From the NCBI GenBank assembly GCA_013823505.1, contig PNMH01000010.1, positions 1-64,000 on the forward strand: a stretch of DNA of 64,000 nt, given 5' to 3'. Source of the stretch: Polaromonas sp. Its GTDB lineage: Bacteria > Pseudomonadota > Gammaproteobacteria > Burkholderiales > Burkholderiaceae. Under the pieces are notes generated by a model. It saw only the letters and a program-made list of their open reading frames with translations, was not told the DNA's origin and did no database searches. Positions 1 through 11,743 of the stretch are shown here, piece after piece (positions within the stretch are counted from its first letter, which is position 1; each line of letters opens with the position of its first letter). The position numbers were made by a program, and so were the translations under genes.

Positions 1-125
1 CGCAGCTGCTTGTACCCCTGGAACAGACCGCAGTCGACCAGCAGGCTCTGGCCGTCGTGCTCGACCAGGTACTTGGAGCCGGTGACGGTGCCGGCGCCGC
101 CGAGAAATCGGATGTGTACGCTCAT
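1..125 (-). CDS. Metallo-beta-lactamase-fold hydrolase (beta-CASP type), N-terminal fragment
   Basis: Only the first 41 or so residues are in the window; the rest runs off the left edge. The fragment begins [20 protein letters not shown] and continues with [10 protein letters not shown]. The GGAGxVTGS loop followed by a hydrophobic strand ending in DCGLFQG is the standard opening of the metallo-beta-lactamase fold in the beta-CASP RNA-nuclease-like family (YSH1/CPSF-related bacterial proteins). The metal-binding HxHxDH motif would lie outside the window, so catalytic competence cannot be judged. The ATG at 125 is the first Met before the conserved strand. It is transcribed in the same direction as the ZIP transporter at 158-1174, which lies immediately upstream. 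Confidence 0.75.
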   Translation of the reverse strand, partial: MSVHIRFLGGAGTVTGSKYLVEHDGQSLLVDCGLFQGYKQL

Positions 126-157
126 GCAGGGCATCTTACGCCCCGCTCTTTGATCAC

Positions 158-1174
158 TCAGTTCAGGGCCGCATCGAGGAGCAACATGAAGATGAAGCCC
201 GCCAGCAGCGTGGCCGTGGCCATGGTCTCGAACCCGTTGCGGTGCGTCTCGGGAATGATTTCGTGGCTCACCACGAACAGCATCGCGCCCGCCGCAAGCG
301 CCAGCCCCAGTGGGTAGAACACCGGCACGCTGCCCAGCACCGCCAGCCCGACGATGGCACCCAGCGGCTCGGCCAGGCCGGTGAGCGCGGCCACGCCCCA
401 GGCCTGCGTCGCGCTGCGGCCCAGGGTGCGCAAGGCCATGGCAACGATCAGGCCTTCGGGCATGTTCTGCAGGCCGATGGCCAGGGCCACGGAAGCGCCT
501 GCCTGTGCGCCACCCGCACCGTCCACCCCGGCGTAGGCCGCACCCACCGCCAGGCCTTCGGGCACGTTGTGAATGAGGATGGCCAGCACCATCAGCTTGG
601 CGCGTTGCACCGCGGCGTTGTCGGGCTGAGCGCCCCAGGCCCCGGTGTGGCCGAGCGCTGCCGGCGGCAGCACCGCGTGTTCGTGCGGCGTGAAGCGGTC
701 GATCGCGAGCATCAGGCCCATGCCCAGCATCAGGCCCACACCGCTGAGCGCGGCGGCGCCCGTGGCCGCGCCGGTCATGCCGGCCAGCAGCGTGCGTCCG
801 GCCTCCAGTGAGGGCAACAGCAGGGCAAAGATGGCGGCGGCCAGCATGATGCCGGCCGAGAACGACATCAGCGCGGCTTCTTGCAGCTTGCTCACCCGCT
901 GCACCAGAAACACCGGCAATGCGCCCACGGCGGTGGCCACCGCAGCCAAAAGGGAGGCCTGCACACCGGCGGCCATGGCGCTGCCGTTGTCGGCGGCGGT
1001 CCACCAGGCGCGGGTGGGTGCCCAGAAGGTGCTGAGCGCGGCCAGGCCCGCCATCACCAGCAGGCCTGCGCCGAGCGCGAGCAGTGTGTTGCGCAACGCG
1101 TGGGGGGGCACCTGCAGATCGAATTCCTGCAGTTGGGCCCAGACGGGGCGGACTTGTCGAATGAGGGCTGTCAT
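158..1174 (-). CDS. ZIP-family divalent metal transporter
   Basis: A 338-residue inner-membrane protein with about eight hydrophobic segments. Two metal-site motifs of the ZIP family (ZupT/GufA-like) are visible: [10 protein letters not shown] in the fourth transmembrane region and [14 protein letters not shown] in the fifth. A His/Asp-containing loop (DRFTPHEH) sits before them, as is usual for the variable cytoplasmic loop. ZIP proteins move Zn2+, Fe2+ or Mn2+ into the cytoplasm; the substrate cannot be told here. The frame stays open upstream to 1450, but the ATG at 1174 ([10 protein letters not shown]) is the last one before the first hydrophobic segment and leaves a divergent intergenic region, so I prefer it. 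A palindrome lies about 50 bp upstream, shared with the divergent small membrane protein. Confidence 0.85.
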   Translation of the reverse strand: MTALIRQVRPVWAQLQEFDLQVPPHALRNTLLALGAGLLVMAGLAALSTFWAPTRAWWTAADNGSAMAAGVQASLLAAVATAVGALPVFLVQRVSKLQEAALMSFSAGIMLAAAIFALLLPSLEAGRTLLAGMTGAATGAAALSGVGLMLGMGLMLAIDRFTPHEHAVLPPAALGHTGAWGAQPDNAAVQRAKLMVLAILIHNVPEGLAVGAAYAGVDGAGGAQAGASVALAIGLQNMPEGLIVAMALRTLGRSATQAWGVAALTGLAEPLGAIVGLAVLGSVPVFYPLGLALAAGAMLFVVSHEIIPETHRNGFETMATATLLAGFIFMLLLDAALN

Positions 1175-1220
1175 GGGGTGCCTGCGGGTGGTCTCGGAAG
1201 TCGAGAGTTTGACAAAAACT

Positions 1221-1240
1221 ATCGATTCATGCCAATCGAT
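1221..1240. promoter_or_regulatory. Inverted repeat between divergent genes
   Basis: ATCGATT, six bases, AATCGAT: perfect 7-bp arms. A second palindrome (GCCAA...TTGGC, 1231-1246) overlaps it. It lies in the 154-bp gap between the ZIP transporter (minus) and the small membrane protein (plus), close to a TTGACA-like hexamer at 1209-1214. It could be an operator; the regulator is unknown. Confidence 0.4.
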
Positions 1241-1328
1241 GTTGGCAATGAGGGGGATAGGGGCGCGGGCGCGAGCCCGATACAGTGCGGGAGCACCCTC
1301 GAGAGCACCACCACAGGAGAGGATCCAC

Positions 1329-1586
1329 ATGAAACCGCGCAGCCGAGTCCGAACCCTGGCGATGGCCTTGGGGCTGTTGGCCGTGCTGCTGGCCGTTCCC
1401 GCCGCGCTGGTGTCGGCCTGGGCTTGGACCAAATCCCGCATGCCGTACAACGAAGAGGGCCAGCACTTCGACGGACTGGTGGTTCACCACGCGGGCAGCG
1501 AGTACGTGTACGCGGCGTTGGCCTTGGTGCTCTGGCTGCTGGTGGGCCTGGCGATTTGGGGCGCTCGCCGCGCGCAGCAGCGCTAG
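1329..1586 (+). CDS. Small two-span membrane protein of unknown function
   Basis: An 85-residue protein starting MKPRSRVRTL. The AGGAG ribosome-binding site 7-8 bases upstream fixes the start. A basic N-terminus is followed by a strong hydrophobic segment (about residues 10-30, rich in Leu/Ala/Val), a 30-residue polar stretch with acidic and His residues, then a second hydrophobic segment (about 57-77) and a basic tail. This gives an N-in, C-in hairpin with the polar loop in the periplasm. I do not recognise a family. It ends just before a bidirectional terminator shared with dnaJ. Confidence 0.7.
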   Translation: MKPRSRVRTLAMALGLLAVLLAVPAALVSAWAWTKSRMPYNEEGQHFDGLVVHHAGSEYVYAALALVLWLLVGLAIWGARRAQQR

Positions 1587-1601
1587 GCGGCACACCCCAA
1601 G

Positions 1602-1631
1602 AAAAAAGCGACGCCGTGACGTCGCTTTTTT
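1602..1631. terminator. Bidirectional intrinsic terminator
   Basis: A-run, stem GCGACG, loop CCGTGA, stem CGTCGC, T-run. Both strands show a hairpin followed by U-rich sequence. It lies between the convergent small membrane protein (ends 1586) and dnaJ (ends 1649). Confidence 0.9.
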
Positions 1632-1648
1632 CCTGGGGGAGACCGCAT

Positions 1649-2782
1649 TCAGCTGAAGAACGACTTCGCTTTCTCGAACCAGCCCTTGTCGTTCGGGCTG
1701 TGCTTGTGGCCGCCCTTCTTGAAGGACTCGTCCAGCTCCTTGAGCAGCTTGCGCTGGTGTTCGGTGAGCTTGATCGGGGTCTCCACCGCCACGTGGCAGT
1801 ACAGGTCGCCGGGGTAGCTGCTGCGCACGCCCTTCACACCCTTGCCGCGCAGGCGGAAGGTCTTGCCGCTTTGCGTGCCTTCAGGCAGGTCGATGGTGGC
1901 CTTGCCCGCGAGCGTGGGCACGTCGATTTCACCGCCGAGCGCGGCCACCGTCATGCTCACCGGCACTTGGCAATGCAGGTCGTCGCCCTCGCGCTCGAAG
2001 ATGTCGTGCTTGCGCAGGCGCACTTCGATGTAGAGGTCGCCCGACGGTCCGCCGTTCTGGCCAGGTTCGCCGTTGCCGGTGCTGCGGATGCGCTGGCCGT
2101 CGTCGATGCCGGCGGGGATCTTGATCTCCAGCGTCTTCTGCTTCTTGATCTTGCCCTGGCCGTGGCAGCTGGGGCAGGGCTCGGGGATGATCTTGCCGGT
2201 GCCGCTGCACTGCGGGCAGGTTTGCTGCACGCTGAAGAAACCCTGGCGCATCTGCACCGAACCCTGGCCGTGGCAGGTGCTGCAGGTCTTCACACTGGTG
2301 CCCGGCTTGGCACCGGTGCCACTGCAGGTTTCGCAGTCGTCCCAGCTCGGAATGCGGATCTGCGTTTCCTTGCCGCCGGCCGCTTCTTCAAGCGAGATCT
2401 CCATGGCGTACGACAGGTCGGCACCCCGGTAGACCTGGCGGCCGCTGCGCTGGCCACGGGCGCCACCGAAGATGTCGCCAAAGATGTCGCCGAACGATTC
2501 GGAGAAGCCGCCAAAGCCTTCGGCGCCTGCCGCACCGCCGCGCAGGTTCGGGTCCACACCGGCGTGGCCGTACTGGTCGTAAGCCGCCTTCTTCTGCGGG
2601 TCGGACAGCATCTCGTAGGCCTCTTTGGCCTCCTTGAAGCGCTCTTCCGCCGCCTTGGCCGCATCGCCCTGGTTGCGGTCCGGGTGGTGCTTCATCGCCA
2701 GCTTGCGATACGCCTTCTTGATCTCGTCGTCGCCGGCGTTCTTGGGCACGCCCAGCACTTCGTAAAAATCGCGTTTAGCCAT
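1649..2782 (-). CDS. dnaJ: Chaperone DnaJ (Hsp40)
   Basis: A 377-residue co-chaperone that stimulates DnaK ATPase and delivers unfolded clients. The J domain occupies about residues 1-70, with the invariant HPD in KHHPDRN. A Gly/Phe-rich linker with GGF repeats follows. The cysteine-rich domain carries four CxxCxGxG repeats ([32 protein letters not shown]) binding two zinc ions, and then come the two substrate-binding C-terminal domains. Length is normal for type I DnaJ. The start [11 protein letters not shown] at 2782 matches the family. It is third in the grpE-dnaK-dnaJ order, 93 bp after dnaK, and ends at a bidirectional terminator. Confidence 0.98.
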   Translation of the reverse strand: MAKRDFYEVLGVPKNAGDDEIKKAYRKLAMKHHPDRNQGDAAKAAEERFKEAKEAYEMLSDPQKKAAYDQYGHAGVDPNLRGGAAGAEGFGGFSESFGDIFGDIFGGARGQRSGRQVYRGADLSYAMEISLEEAAGGKETQIRIPSWDDCETCSGTGAKPGTSVKTCSTCHGQGSVQMRQGFFSVQQTCPQCSGTGKIIPEPCPSCHGQGKIKKQKTLEIKIPAGIDDGQRIRSTGNGEPGQNGGPSGDLYIEVRLRKHDIFEREGDDLHCQVPVSMTVAALGGEIDVPTLAGKATIDLPEGTQSGKTFRLRGKGVKGVRSSYPGDLYCHVAVETPIKLTEHQRKLLKELDESFKKGGHKHSPNDKGWFEKAKSFFS

Positions 2783-2875
2783 GGTCTTTGGGGAACAGTC
2801 CCTGGGGTTCGGTTGGAACACAAACGCCGCGGCAGGTTGCCCTGACGCGGCGGATGATCAAAAGCGCTCAGTCGA

Positions 2876-4807
<1,932 letters not shown>

Positions 4808-4901
4808 GTTGTGACTCCGTGTAGAAAAAAATTGTTGAAAACGATGTGGATGAGGTGTGGATAAGTCGGGCGCTTTTCAAGAGCGCGACCGCACCGAATG
4901 C

Positions 4902-5468
4902 TTATTTGGGGGCGGTGACCGTGACCAGGGCCGGGCGCAGCACGCGGTCGGCGATGGAGTAGCCCTTTTGCAGCACGGCCACCACGGTGTTGGGCTCCTG
5001 CTCTGCCGGCACCATGCTGATGGCCTGGTGCTGGTGGGGGTCGAACTTCGTGGAACTCGCGGGGTTGATCTCCAGCACGCGGTGGCGCTCCAGCGCGCTC
5101 TTGAGCTGCTTGAGCGTGGCTTCGGATCCTTCGCGCAGCTGCTCGCGCGTGGCTTCGGTGATGGACAGGCCCGCTTCCAGGCTGTCGGCCACCGGCAGCA
5201 GGCTTTCGGCAAAGCTTTCCACCGCGAACTTGCGCGACTTGCTGATTTCTTCTTCGGCGCGGCGGCGGGTGTTTTCGGCCTCGGCCTTGGCGCGCAGGAA
5301 CTGCTCGGCCAGATCGGCGTTCTGCGCCTTGAGCGTGGCGACTTCGTGGGTCAGGGCATTCATGGCCTCGGCCTCGGCCAAAGCCGCGGCTGCCATGGCC
5401 TCTTCGGGGCTCATGGGCGCGGGCTGGTCCGGGGCAGCGTTGTCGGCGGGCTGGTGGTCTTGGCTCAT
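4902..5468 (-). CDS. grpE: Nucleotide exchange factor GrpE
   Basis: A 188-residue homodimeric exchange factor that releases ADP from DnaK. The N-terminus ([10 protein letters not shown]) is polar and disordered. A long Ala/Glu/Lys coiled-coil helix follows (about residues 35-85, including [17 protein letters not shown]). The C-terminal beta domain contains the family signature around [19 protein letters not shown] and ends [15 protein letters not shown]. The frame extends upstream, but the ATG at 5468 sits about 55 bases downstream of the sigma-32 -10 element and gives the usual protein length. First gene of the heat-shock operon. Confidence 0.97.
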   Translation of the reverse strand: MSQDHQPADNAAPDQPAPMSPEEAMAAAALAEAEAMNALTHEVATLKAQNADLAEQFLRAKAEAENTRRRAEEEISKSRKFAVESFAESLLPVADSLEAGLSITEATREQLREGSEATLKQLKSALERHRVLEINPASSTKFDPHQHQAISMVPAEQEPNTVVAVLQKGYSIADRVLRPALVTVTAPK

Positions 5469-5523
5469 GGAAGTGAATGGAAAAGTTCGTGAAAAGGGTC
5501 GGCAACGCAGGCCGTAAGCGATC

Positions 5524-5551
5524 ACATGGGGGCTAAGGGCCCGGTTTCAAG
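5524..5551 (-). promoter_or_regulatory. Sigma-32 (RpoH) heat-shock promoter of grpE-dnaK-dnaJ
   Basis: Read on the minus strand: CTTGAAA (5551-5545), a 13-base spacer, CCCCATGT (5531-5524). This matches the enterobacterial RpoH consensus (CTTGAAA, 11-16 bases, CCCCATnT) at every defined position. It lies about 55 bases upstream of the grpE start. No CIRCE element is visible, so control is by RpoH rather than HrcA. Confidence 0.93.
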
Positions 5552-5636
5552 GAGGCGACAGGCGTTTTGCGGGCCGGGGCCCACAATCGGCCCTCTTCCA
5601 ACTGGCCCACAACAGACGACACAACAGGTTGAACCC

Positions 5637-6488
5637 ATGAAACTCTTTCGCCATGGACCCGCCGGCGCTGAAAAGCCCGGTCTGATCGACGCCAGCGGCA
5701 CGCTGCGCGACCTCTCGGGGGTGGTGGCCGACATCCACCCGGCCACTCTGGGGCGTGATTCTATGGCCCGGCTCGCCGCGCTCGACCCGACCGGCCTGCC
5801 CGCCGTGCCCCCGGGCACCCGCTTCGGCGCCTGCGTGGGCGGTGTGGGCAACGTCATCGGCATCGGCCTGAACTACGCCGACCACGCGGCCGAGGCTGGC
5901 CTCAAGGCCCCGGGCCAGCCCATCGTGTTCAACAAGCACAGCGGCGCCATCTGCGGACCCAATGACGATGTGTGGCTGCCCCCGGGCGCGCAAAAGCTCG
6001 ACTGGGAGGTCGAACTGGGCATCGTGATCGGCCGGCGCGCCTTCCACGTGAGCGAAGACCAGGCCCTGGACTTCGTGGCCGGCTTCTGCCTGGTCAACGA
6101 CGTGTCCGAGCGCGCCTACCAGATGGAATATGAAGGCCAGTGGGCCAAGGGCAAGAGCTACCCCACGCACTGCCCCATCGGCCCCTGGCTGATCACGCCC
6201 GACGAGCTGGGCGACTCGCAGGATGTGGACCTGTGGCTGGACGTGAACGGCGAGCGCCGCCAGACCGGCAACACCCGCACCATGATCTTTGGCGTGAAGA
6301 CCATCGTGAGCTACCTCTCGCGTTTCATGGCCTTGCAGCCCGGCGACGTGATCCCCACCGGCACGCCACCCGGTGTGGGCATGGGCCACAAGCCGCCGAT
6401 GTACCTGAAGGCGGGCGACGTGGTCAGTCTGGGTGGGCGGGCTCTGGGCGAGCAGCGCCAGACCGTGGTGGCCAGCCCTGGCGCCTGA
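5637..6488 (+). CDS. Fumarylacetoacetate hydrolase family protein
   Basis: A 283-residue protein of the FAH superfamily, whose members hydrolyse or hydrate 2-keto-enol acids or cleave C-C bonds using a divalent metal. The family core is visible: IGIGLNYADHAAEAG, then PIVFNKHSGAICGP, the metal-ligand strand LDWEVELGIVIG (two Glu), and the closing signature VIPTGTPPGVGMG. It resembles the group annotated ureidoglycolate lyase or 2-hydroxyhepta-2,4-diene-1,7-dioate isomerase, but the true substrate is not decidable. The start MKLFRHGPAG follows a divergent gap to grpE that also holds the sigma-32 promoter. It is tail to tail with the HxlR-like gene, whose stop abuts its own. Confidence 0.88.
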   Translation: MKLFRHGPAGAEKPGLIDASGTLRDLSGVVADIHPATLGRDSMARLAALDPTGLPAVPPGTRFGACVGGVGNVIGIGLNYADHAAEAGLKAPGQPIVFNKHSGAICGPNDDVWLPPGAQKLDWEVELGIVIGRRAFHVSEDQALDFVAGFCLVNDVSERAYQMEYEGQWAKGKSYPTHCPIGPWLITPDELGDSQDVDLWLDVNGERRQTGNTRTMIFGVKTIVSYLSRFMALQPGDVIPTGTPPGVGMGHKPPMYLKAGDVVSLGGRALGEQRQTVVASPGA

Positions 6489-6827
6489 TCAGGCGCCCGG
6501 CTGATGCGGTGCGGCGCTGGCGGAGGCGCGCGCCTGCTGGTGCGCCCATTTGCCGGCGAACTGCTGCACGTCGCTGAGGCGGCGAGCCAGTTCAGCGCCC
6601 TGCGTGGTGAGCCGGTAGCCGTGGCCGCTGTGGTCCACCAGGCGCGCCGCGCGCAGTTCCTTGATGCGGGTGTTCAAGGTGTTGGGGGTGACGCCGCCCA
6701 CGCTGTCCTGCAGCAGGCGGAAGGTCTGGGGGTGGCCGTCGGAGAGTGCCCAGATCACCCGCATGGCGTAGCGCGATTCGAGCAGGTCGAAGAGCTGGAT
6801 CACGGCAGCGTTGTCTTTGGCACTCAT
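6489..6827 (-). CDS. HxlR-type winged-helix transcriptional regulator
   Basis: A 112-residue single-domain DNA-binding protein. The pattern LFDLLESRYAMRVIWALSDG followed by FRLLQDSVGGVTPNTLNTRI and LRAARLVD...GYRLTTQGAEL is the winged helix of the HxlR family (HTH, recognition helix TPNTLNTRI, wing GHGYRLT). HxlR proteins are dimeric repressors or activators that respond to redox or small molecules; there is no obvious Cys sensor here. The target is unknown. The likeliest candidates are its own promoter in the 6828-6962 gap and the convergent FAH-family gene. Confidence 0.82.
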   Translation of the reverse strand: MSAKDNAAVIQLFDLLESRYAMRVIWALSDGHPQTFRLLQDSVGGVTPNTLNTRIKELRAARLVDHSGHGYRLTTQGAELARRLSDVQQFAGKWAHQQARASASAAPHQPGA

Positions 6828-6962
6828 GCGGATTCTCCTGGGAGGCCTGGCGAAAGCCCGAAAGAGAACTATAGGGACGAAGGTGCGTTGCTACCAGTTT
6901 GCTAGCTGCGTGCGCTGCAGCAATGTGGCGCAAAGAACGACGCTACGGATTTACCCGGATTG

Positions 6963-7514
6963 TCAGGCGCCCTGGCGCCGGTAGACCTTGCGCAGCAAGG
7001 TGGTGAGCGTCTGCAGTTCGGCCGGGGTGAGCGCGTGCGTGGCTTCCTGCTCCAGATCGGTTGCTGTCTTCTGCGCCTGGATGTGCAGGCGCTGCCCGGC
7101 CAGGGTCAGGTGCAGGCCTTGGGCGCGGCGGTCGGTGGGGTGGGGCTGGCGCTCGATCAGGCCGCGCTTGTGCAACGCCTTCACCATGCCCACCAGGTTG
7201 GGCGGCAGGATGTCGAGCGCCGCACAGATCTGGCGCGAAGTCACACCCGGGTTGTGTGCAATGACGGTGAGCACCGAGAAGTCCACCGGGCGCAGGTCAA
7301 AGGGCGCCATGCGGCGCAAGAAGAGCGCAATGATGGTGAGCGCGGCACGCCGTGCGTTGTAGCCCAGCAGCGTTTCCAGGTACGAGGTGTCGACCTCGGG
7401 TGCATCGCCCGTTGCGTTGCCCGTGGCGCCATCACCCAGCAGGCTTTCGCTGGTGTCCTTTTTGCGCGGCCCGCGGGGGCGGCGCATGGCGTTGGCGGTG
7501 GAGGTCTCGGGCAT
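6963..7514 (-). CDS. MarR-family regulator (putative repressor of the phenylpropenoid operon)
   Basis: A 183-residue protein with a disordered basic N-terminus (about 1-40), then a MarR winged helix. The helical dimerisation segment ARRAALTIIALFLRRMAPF is followed by DFSVLTVIAHNPGVTSRQIC, the recognition helix around PPNLVGMVKALHKRGLI, and the wing DRRAQGLHLTLAGQ. MarR proteins in hydroxycinnamate catabolism (CouR, FerC/FerR type) are released from DNA by the CoA thioester. Being the last gene of the operon (4 bp after the acyl-CoA dehydrogenase) fits feedback control. The perfect 7-bp inverted repeat at 19290-19308, inside the operon promoter, is the obvious candidate binding site; that link is inference. 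Confidence 0.88.
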   Translation of the reverse strand: MPETSTANAMRRPRGPRKKDTSESLLGDGATGNATGDAPEVDTSYLETLLGYNARRAALTIIALFLRRMAPFDLRPVDFSVLTVIAHNPGVTSRQICAALDILPPNLVGMVKALHKRGLIERQPHPTDRRAQGLHLTLAGQRLHIQAQKTATDLEQEATHALTPAELQTLTTLLRKVYRRQGA

Positions 7515-7518
7515 GGGG

Positions 7519-9234
7519 TCAGAGCATAGCCGGGGCGCTCTGTCCGGTCGTCAACGTGGTGCGCATCATCGCCATGCGCATCTCGAGTTCGGGCCAGACC
7601 CAGCGCCAGAACGCGGCCTGCGCGGTGGCATCGGCGTGGGATGCGGTGGCCAGGCGGTCCCAGGCCCAGGCCATCAGCAGCAGCGCCACGGCGCGCAGGA
7701 AATCGTCGGCCAGCCAGAAGGGCTGGTCTGGCGCCGCGCCCGGTTCGCTGATTTGTGGCAACAGCTGCTCGCGCACGAAGTCGCCGAAGGCTATCAGCGC
7801 TTGCCGGGTGCGGGGGCTTTGCCCGGGTTCGGCGGCGAGCTCGGCGAGCAGGCTTTGCAGGGCCGCTGCGCCGTCGGGCAGTGTCTTGCGCACCAGCAGG
7901 TCGATCGCCTGGATTTCGTTCGTGCCCTCGTAAATCATGGCCACGCGCGCGTCGCGCACGTGTTGCTCGACGCCCCATTCGCGCACGTACCCGTGCCCGC
8001 CGAACACCTGCAGGCAGGCGCTGGCGCCGCTGAAGGCCTGCTCGGTCCAGGCGGACTTGAGCACCGGTGTGACCAGGCTGCACCAGCGCGCGGCGGCTTC
8101 GCGCCTGGCGGCGTCGGGGTGGTGTTTCTGCGTGTCAAGCTCGAGCGCAGTGCGGTAAGCGATCACACGACCAGCGTCGATCCAGGCGCGTTGTGTGGCC
8201 AGGATGCGCTGGATGGCGGGGTGCAGGGCGATGAGATCGGCTTGACCGGCCTTGCTGCTGCTGCCGGGTGCGCGCATCTGGCGGCGTTCCTGCGCGTAGG
8301 CGTTTGCCTTCTGCCATGCGGCGTCGAGCAGGCCGATGCCTTGCAGACCCACCAGCAGGCGGGCGGCGTTCATCATCACGAACATCGCGTTCAGGCCCTT
8401 GCCGGGTTCGCCCACGATCGAGGCGGTGGCCTCGTCGAAGCGCAGCACGCAGGTGGGGCTGGCGTGGATGCCCATCTTTTCTTCGATGCGCTCGCAATGG
8501 ACGCCGCTGCGGCTGCCGTCCTCGTGAAACTTGGGAACGAGGAACAACGACAGGCCCTTGGGCCCGGGCGGGGCATCGGGCAGGCGCGCGAGCACCAGGT
8601 GCACGATGTTGTCGGTGAGATCGTGTTCGCCGCCGGAGATGAAGATCTTGGTGCCGCTGAGCGCATAGCGCCCGTCGGCCAATGGCACGGCCTTGGTCTG
8701 CACCAGGCCCAGGTCGCTGCCGGCGTGGGGCTCGGTCAGGCACATGGTGGCCAGCCACTCGCCGCTGGCGAGCTTGTTGAGGTAACGCGCCTTCAAGGCA
8801 TCGCTGCCGTGGTGGCGGATGCATTCGTAGGCGCCGTGCAGCAGCCCGGGCGCCATGGTCCAGCCGTGGTTGGCTGCGTTCAGCTGCTCGTGCAGCACCG
8901 CCTCCACCACCGTGGGCAGCCCCTGGCCGCCGTCATCGACCGCGCAGGCCACCGAAGGCCAGCCCGCCTGCCAGAAGGCCTGGTAGGCATCGCGAAAACC
9001 CGGCGGCATGGTGACCGCGCCCGCCTTCCACTGCGCGCCGATCTCGTCGCCACTGCAGTTGAGCGGCGCCACCACCTCGCCCACGAACTTGCCGGCTTCT
9101 TCGATCACCTGGGTGAGCAAGGCGGTGTCGGCGTGTTCGGCCATGGCGGGCAGCTCGGCCAGGCGCTCGTGCGCGCGCAGCACCTCGAACAGCACGAAGG
9201 CGTGGTCGGCTGCGCGGGGCTGGTAAGCGTTCAT
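7519..9234 (-). CDS. Acyl-CoA dehydrogenase
   Basis: A 571-residue FAD flavoenzyme forming the alpha-beta double bond of an acyl-CoA. The conserved FAD/substrate stretches are [31 protein letters not shown] and the C-terminal [20 protein letters not shown] followed by [17 protein letters not shown]. An extra C-terminal helical domain (about 470-571) makes it longer than short-chain dehydrogenases and places it with the long AcylCoA_dh_C group. Its ATG overlaps the livF stop (ATGA), so it is translationally coupled to the ABC transporter genes. In context it could oxidise a saturated side chain such as a phenylpropanoyl-CoA before hydration; the substrate is inferred only. Confidence 0.93.
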   Translation of the reverse strand: MNAYQPRAADHAFVLFEVLRAHERLAELPAMAEHADTALLTQVIEEAGKFVGEVVAPLNCSGDEIGAQWKAGAVTMPPGFRDAYQAFWQAGWPSVACAVDDGGQGLPTVVEAVLHEQLNAANHGWTMAPGLLHGAYECIRHHGSDALKARYLNKLASGEWLATMCLTEPHAGSDLGLVQTKAVPLADGRYALSGTKIFISGGEHDLTDNIVHLVLARLPDAPPGPKGLSLFLVPKFHEDGSRSGVHCERIEEKMGIHASPTCVLRFDEATASIVGEPGKGLNAMFVMMNAARLLVGLQGIGLLDAAWQKANAYAQERRQMRAPGSSSKAGQADLIALHPAIQRILATQRAWIDAGRVIAYRTALELDTQKHHPDAARREAAARWCSLVTPVLKSAWTEQAFSGASACLQVFGGHGYVREWGVEQHVRDARVAMIYEGTNEIQAIDLLVRKTLPDGAAALQSLLAELAAEPGQSPRTRQALIAFGDFVREQLLPQISEPGAAPDQPFWLADDFLRAVALLLMAWAWDRLATASHADATAQAAFWRWVWPELEMRMAMMRTTLTTGQSAPAML

Positions 9235-9971
9235 GTGGTGACTGCCTTGCGGGCGCTGCCCAGGTAGGTCTCGATCACGCGCGGGTCGCTGGCGAGTTCG
9301 CTGGCCGGGCCCTGTGCGCTGAGCTCGCCCATCTCCAGCACATAGCCGTGGTCGGCCACCTGCAGCGCGGCGCGCGCGTTCTGCTCCACCAGCACGATGG
9401 TCACGCCGGTCTGGCGCAGCCGTTCGATGATGGAGAAGATCTCGCGCACGATCAGCGGCGCCAGACCCAGGCTGGGCTCGTCGAGCATGAGCAGATCGGG
9501 GCTGGACATGAGCGCGCGGCCCACGGCGAGCATCTGGCGTTCACCGCCCGAGAGTGTGCCGGCCAGTTGCAGCCGGCGCTCCTGCAGGCGCGGGAAGATG
9601 GCGTACACGTCATCGAGCTTGCTGCGCCATTTCGCATTGCCGAGGCGCATCTGGCGAAAGCCGCCGAGCAGCAGGTTGTCTTCCACCGGCATGGTGCCGA
9701 AGAGTTCGCGCTTCTCGGGCACCAGCGCCATGCCGTTCATCACGCGCTCTTCGAGCGTGAGCGTGGTGATGTCCTGGCCGCGAAACAGGATCGTGCCCTG
9801 GCCGGGCAGGATGCCCATGAGCGTGTTGAGCAGGGTGGACTTGCCCGCGCCGTTGGGGCCGATGACGGTGATCACGCCGCCGGGCTGGACCTCGATGTCG
9901 ATGCCGTGCAGCACCTCGGCGCGGCCGTAGCCCGCGCGCAGGCCCTTGACTTGAAGAATGGGTGGGTTCAT
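9231..9971 (-). CDS. livF: Branched-chain-type ABC transporter ATP-binding protein LivF
   Basis: A 246-residue ATPase of the hydrophobic amino acid transporter (HAAT) class. Visible motifs are Walker [13 protein letters not shown], the Q-loop region, the [16 protein letters not shown] signature, Walker [14 protein letters not shown] and the switch His in IVLVEQNA. The LivF-specific start [19 protein letters not shown] is present. It forms the importer with LivH and the LivM-LivG fusion just upstream (1-bp spacing). Given the surrounding CoA-ligase and beta-oxidation genes, the cargo is more likely an aromatic acid (compare CouPSTW of Rhodopseudomonas) than leucine. Confidence 0.95.
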   Translation of the reverse strand: MNPPILQVKGLRAGYGRAEVLHGIDIEVQPGGVITVIGPNGAGKSTLLNTLMGILPGQGTILFRGQDITTLTLEERVMNGMALVPEKRELFGTMPVEDNLLLGGFRQMRLGNAKWRSKLDDVYAIFPRLQERRLQLAGTLSGGERQMLAVGRALMSSPDLLMLDEPSLGLAPLIVREIFSIIERLRQTGVTIVLVEQNARAALQVADHGYVLEMGELSAQGPASELASDPRVIETYLGSARKAVTT

Positions 9972-9972
9972 T

Positions 9973-11742
9973 TCAATGCTCCGTGCCGAGGTAGGCGGCG
10001 CGCACCTTCGGGTCTTGCTGCACCTGCTCGGGCGGTCCCTGCGTGAGCAGGGTGCCGAACTCCATCACCACCAGGTGGTCGCAGATCTGCATCACCAGGT
10101 CCATGTCGTGTTCCACCAGCAGGATGCTCATGCCCTCGCCCTTGAGCTGGCGCAGCACGCCGCCCAGGGCTTGCTTCTCCTGGTGGCGCAGGCCGGCGGC
10201 GGGCTCATCCAGCAACAGCAGGGTCGGGTCGGCGCAGAGGGCACGCGCGATTTCCATCAGGCGCTGCGGGCCCATCGCCAGGTTGCCGGCCTGCTCGTGC
10301 AGGTAGGCGCCCATGCCGATGCGTTCCAGCTGGCGCTGCGCTTCGCGGAACAGTTGCTTTTCTTCCGCACGGTTGGTGCGCAGCATGGCCGGCAGCACTC
10401 CTTTGCGCCCGCGCGTGTGCGCGCCCAGCGCCACGTTTTCCAGCACCGTCATGTCCGGAATCATCTTCACGTGCTGGAAGGTGCGCGCCATGCCCAGCTG
10501 CGCAATGGCGCGCGAGGGCTTGCCGACGATGTTGCCGCCCTGGAACTGCACCGCGCCGCTGGTGGCGGGCAGCACGCCGGTGATGAGGTTGAAGGTGGTC
10601 GACTTGCCCGCGCCGTTGGGTCCGATGAGACCCACGATCTGGCCGGCGTGGATCTGGAAGCTGATGTCGTTCACCGCGACCAGACCACCGAACTGCATGC
10701 GCGCCTTCTGCACGTCGAGCACCAGCGCGCCGGTGGCGGGTTTGGCGCGCTCGGGCAGGGCGGTGGCGTCGGCCCAGTCCACCTTGCGCGGTGCCTTGGG
10801 CAGGTGCCGGCCCACGAGCGACCACAGGCCGTCCGGCAGGTACTTGAGCACCACCACCAGCGCGATGCCGAACACGATCACCTCGTAGCTGCCGCTGGTG
10901 CCGATGAGCTTGGGCAGCAGCACCTGCAACTGGTCTTCGAGCACGCGGATCAGGCCGGCACCGACGATGGCGCCCCACACGTGGCCCACGCCACCGATCA
11001 CCGCCATGAACAGGTACTCGATGCCCATCTTCAACCCGAAGGCCGAGGGGTTGACCGTGCGCTGGAAGTGCGCGAGCAACCAGCCGGCAACCGAGGCGAA
11101 CACGGCGGCCAGCACGAAGATGGTGACCTTGTAGCGGAAGGTGCTGATGCCCATGGCCTCGGCCATCTGCGAGCCGCTCTTGAGCGAACGGATGGCGCGG
11201 CCTGCCCGCGAGTCCAGCAGGTGCAGCATCGAGGCCACAAACGCCAGCAGAATGACCCAGGTGAGCACGAAGAAGGCGCGGCCCTGGCCGATGTCGAAGT
11301 CACCGATGGACAGGCTCTTGATGCCGAGCAAGCCGTCGTACTTGCCCAGTGCATCGAGGTTGCCCATGAGGTAGTAGAGCGACAGGCCCCAGGCGATGGT
11401 GGCCAATGGCAGGTAGTGACCCGACATGCGCAGCGTCATCAACCCCACCAGCAAGGCGCTGCCCGCCGTGAGGCCCATGCCGATGAACAGGGTGATCCAG
11501 GGCGAGAGTCCGGTGTTGAGCGTGAGCCAGGCCGTGGTGTAGGCGCCGATGCCCACAAACGCCGCCTGGCCGAACGAGGTGAGGCCGCCCACGCCAGTGA
11601 GCAGGATCAGGCCGAGCACGGTCATGCTGTACATGCCGATGTAGTTGAGTTGGGCGATCCAGAAGTCGGGCAGGGGCAGCACGACGGTCAAGGGAATCGC
11701 CAGGGCCAGGATCAGCAGGCCGAGGTTTTGCAGTTTCGGCAT
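9973..11742 (-). CDS. Fused LivM permease-LivG ATPase of an ABC importer
   Basis: A 589-residue fusion. Residues about 1-320 are a LivM-type permease with some ten hydrophobic segments and the conserved [19 protein letters not shown] and [16 protein letters not shown] loops. After a linker of about 20 residues, residues about 345-589 are a LivG-type ATPase: Walker [27 protein letters not shown] in place of a canonical LSGGQ signature (usual for LivG), Walker [13 protein letters not shown], and the EHDMDLVM switch. Both halves look complete, so this is a genuine fusion, not a frameshift. It starts 1 bp after livH and ends 1 bp before livF. Confidence 0.94.
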   Translation of the reverse strand: MPKLQNLGLLILALAIPLTVVLPLPDFWIAQLNYIGMYSMTVLGLILLTGVGGLTSFGQAAFVGIGAYTTAWLTLNTGLSPWITLFIGMGLTAGSALLVGLMTLRMSGHYLPLATIAWGLSLYYLMGNLDALGKYDGLLGIKSLSIGDFDIGQGRAFFVLTWVILLAFVASMLHLLDSRAGRAIRSLKSGSQMAEAMGISTFRYKVTIFVLAAVFASVAGWLLAHFQRTVNPSAFGLKMGIEYLFMAVIGGVGHVWGAIVGAGLIRVLEDQLQVLLPKLIGTSGSYEVIVFGIALVVVLKYLPDGLWSLVGRHLPKAPRKVDWADATALPERAKPATGALVLDVQKARMQFGGLVAVNDISFQIHAGQIVGLIGPNGAGKSTTFNLITGVLPATSGAVQFQGGNIVGKPSRAIAQLGMARTFQHVKMIPDMTVLENVALGAHTRGRKGVLPAMLRTNRAEEKQLFREAQRQLERIGMGAYLHEQAGNLAMGPQRLMEIARALCADPTLLLLDEPAAGLRHQEKQALGGVLRQLKGEGMSILLVEHDMDLVMQICDHLVVMEFGTLLTQGPPEQVQQDPKVRAAYLGTEH

Positions 11743-11743
11743 G

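Noticed and set aside
881..2845. A plus-strand frame of about 650 codons over the ZIP, small membrane protein and dnaJ region
   Set aside because: It is antisense to dnaJ and the transporter and contains no family motifs; a shadow of GC-rich codon bias.
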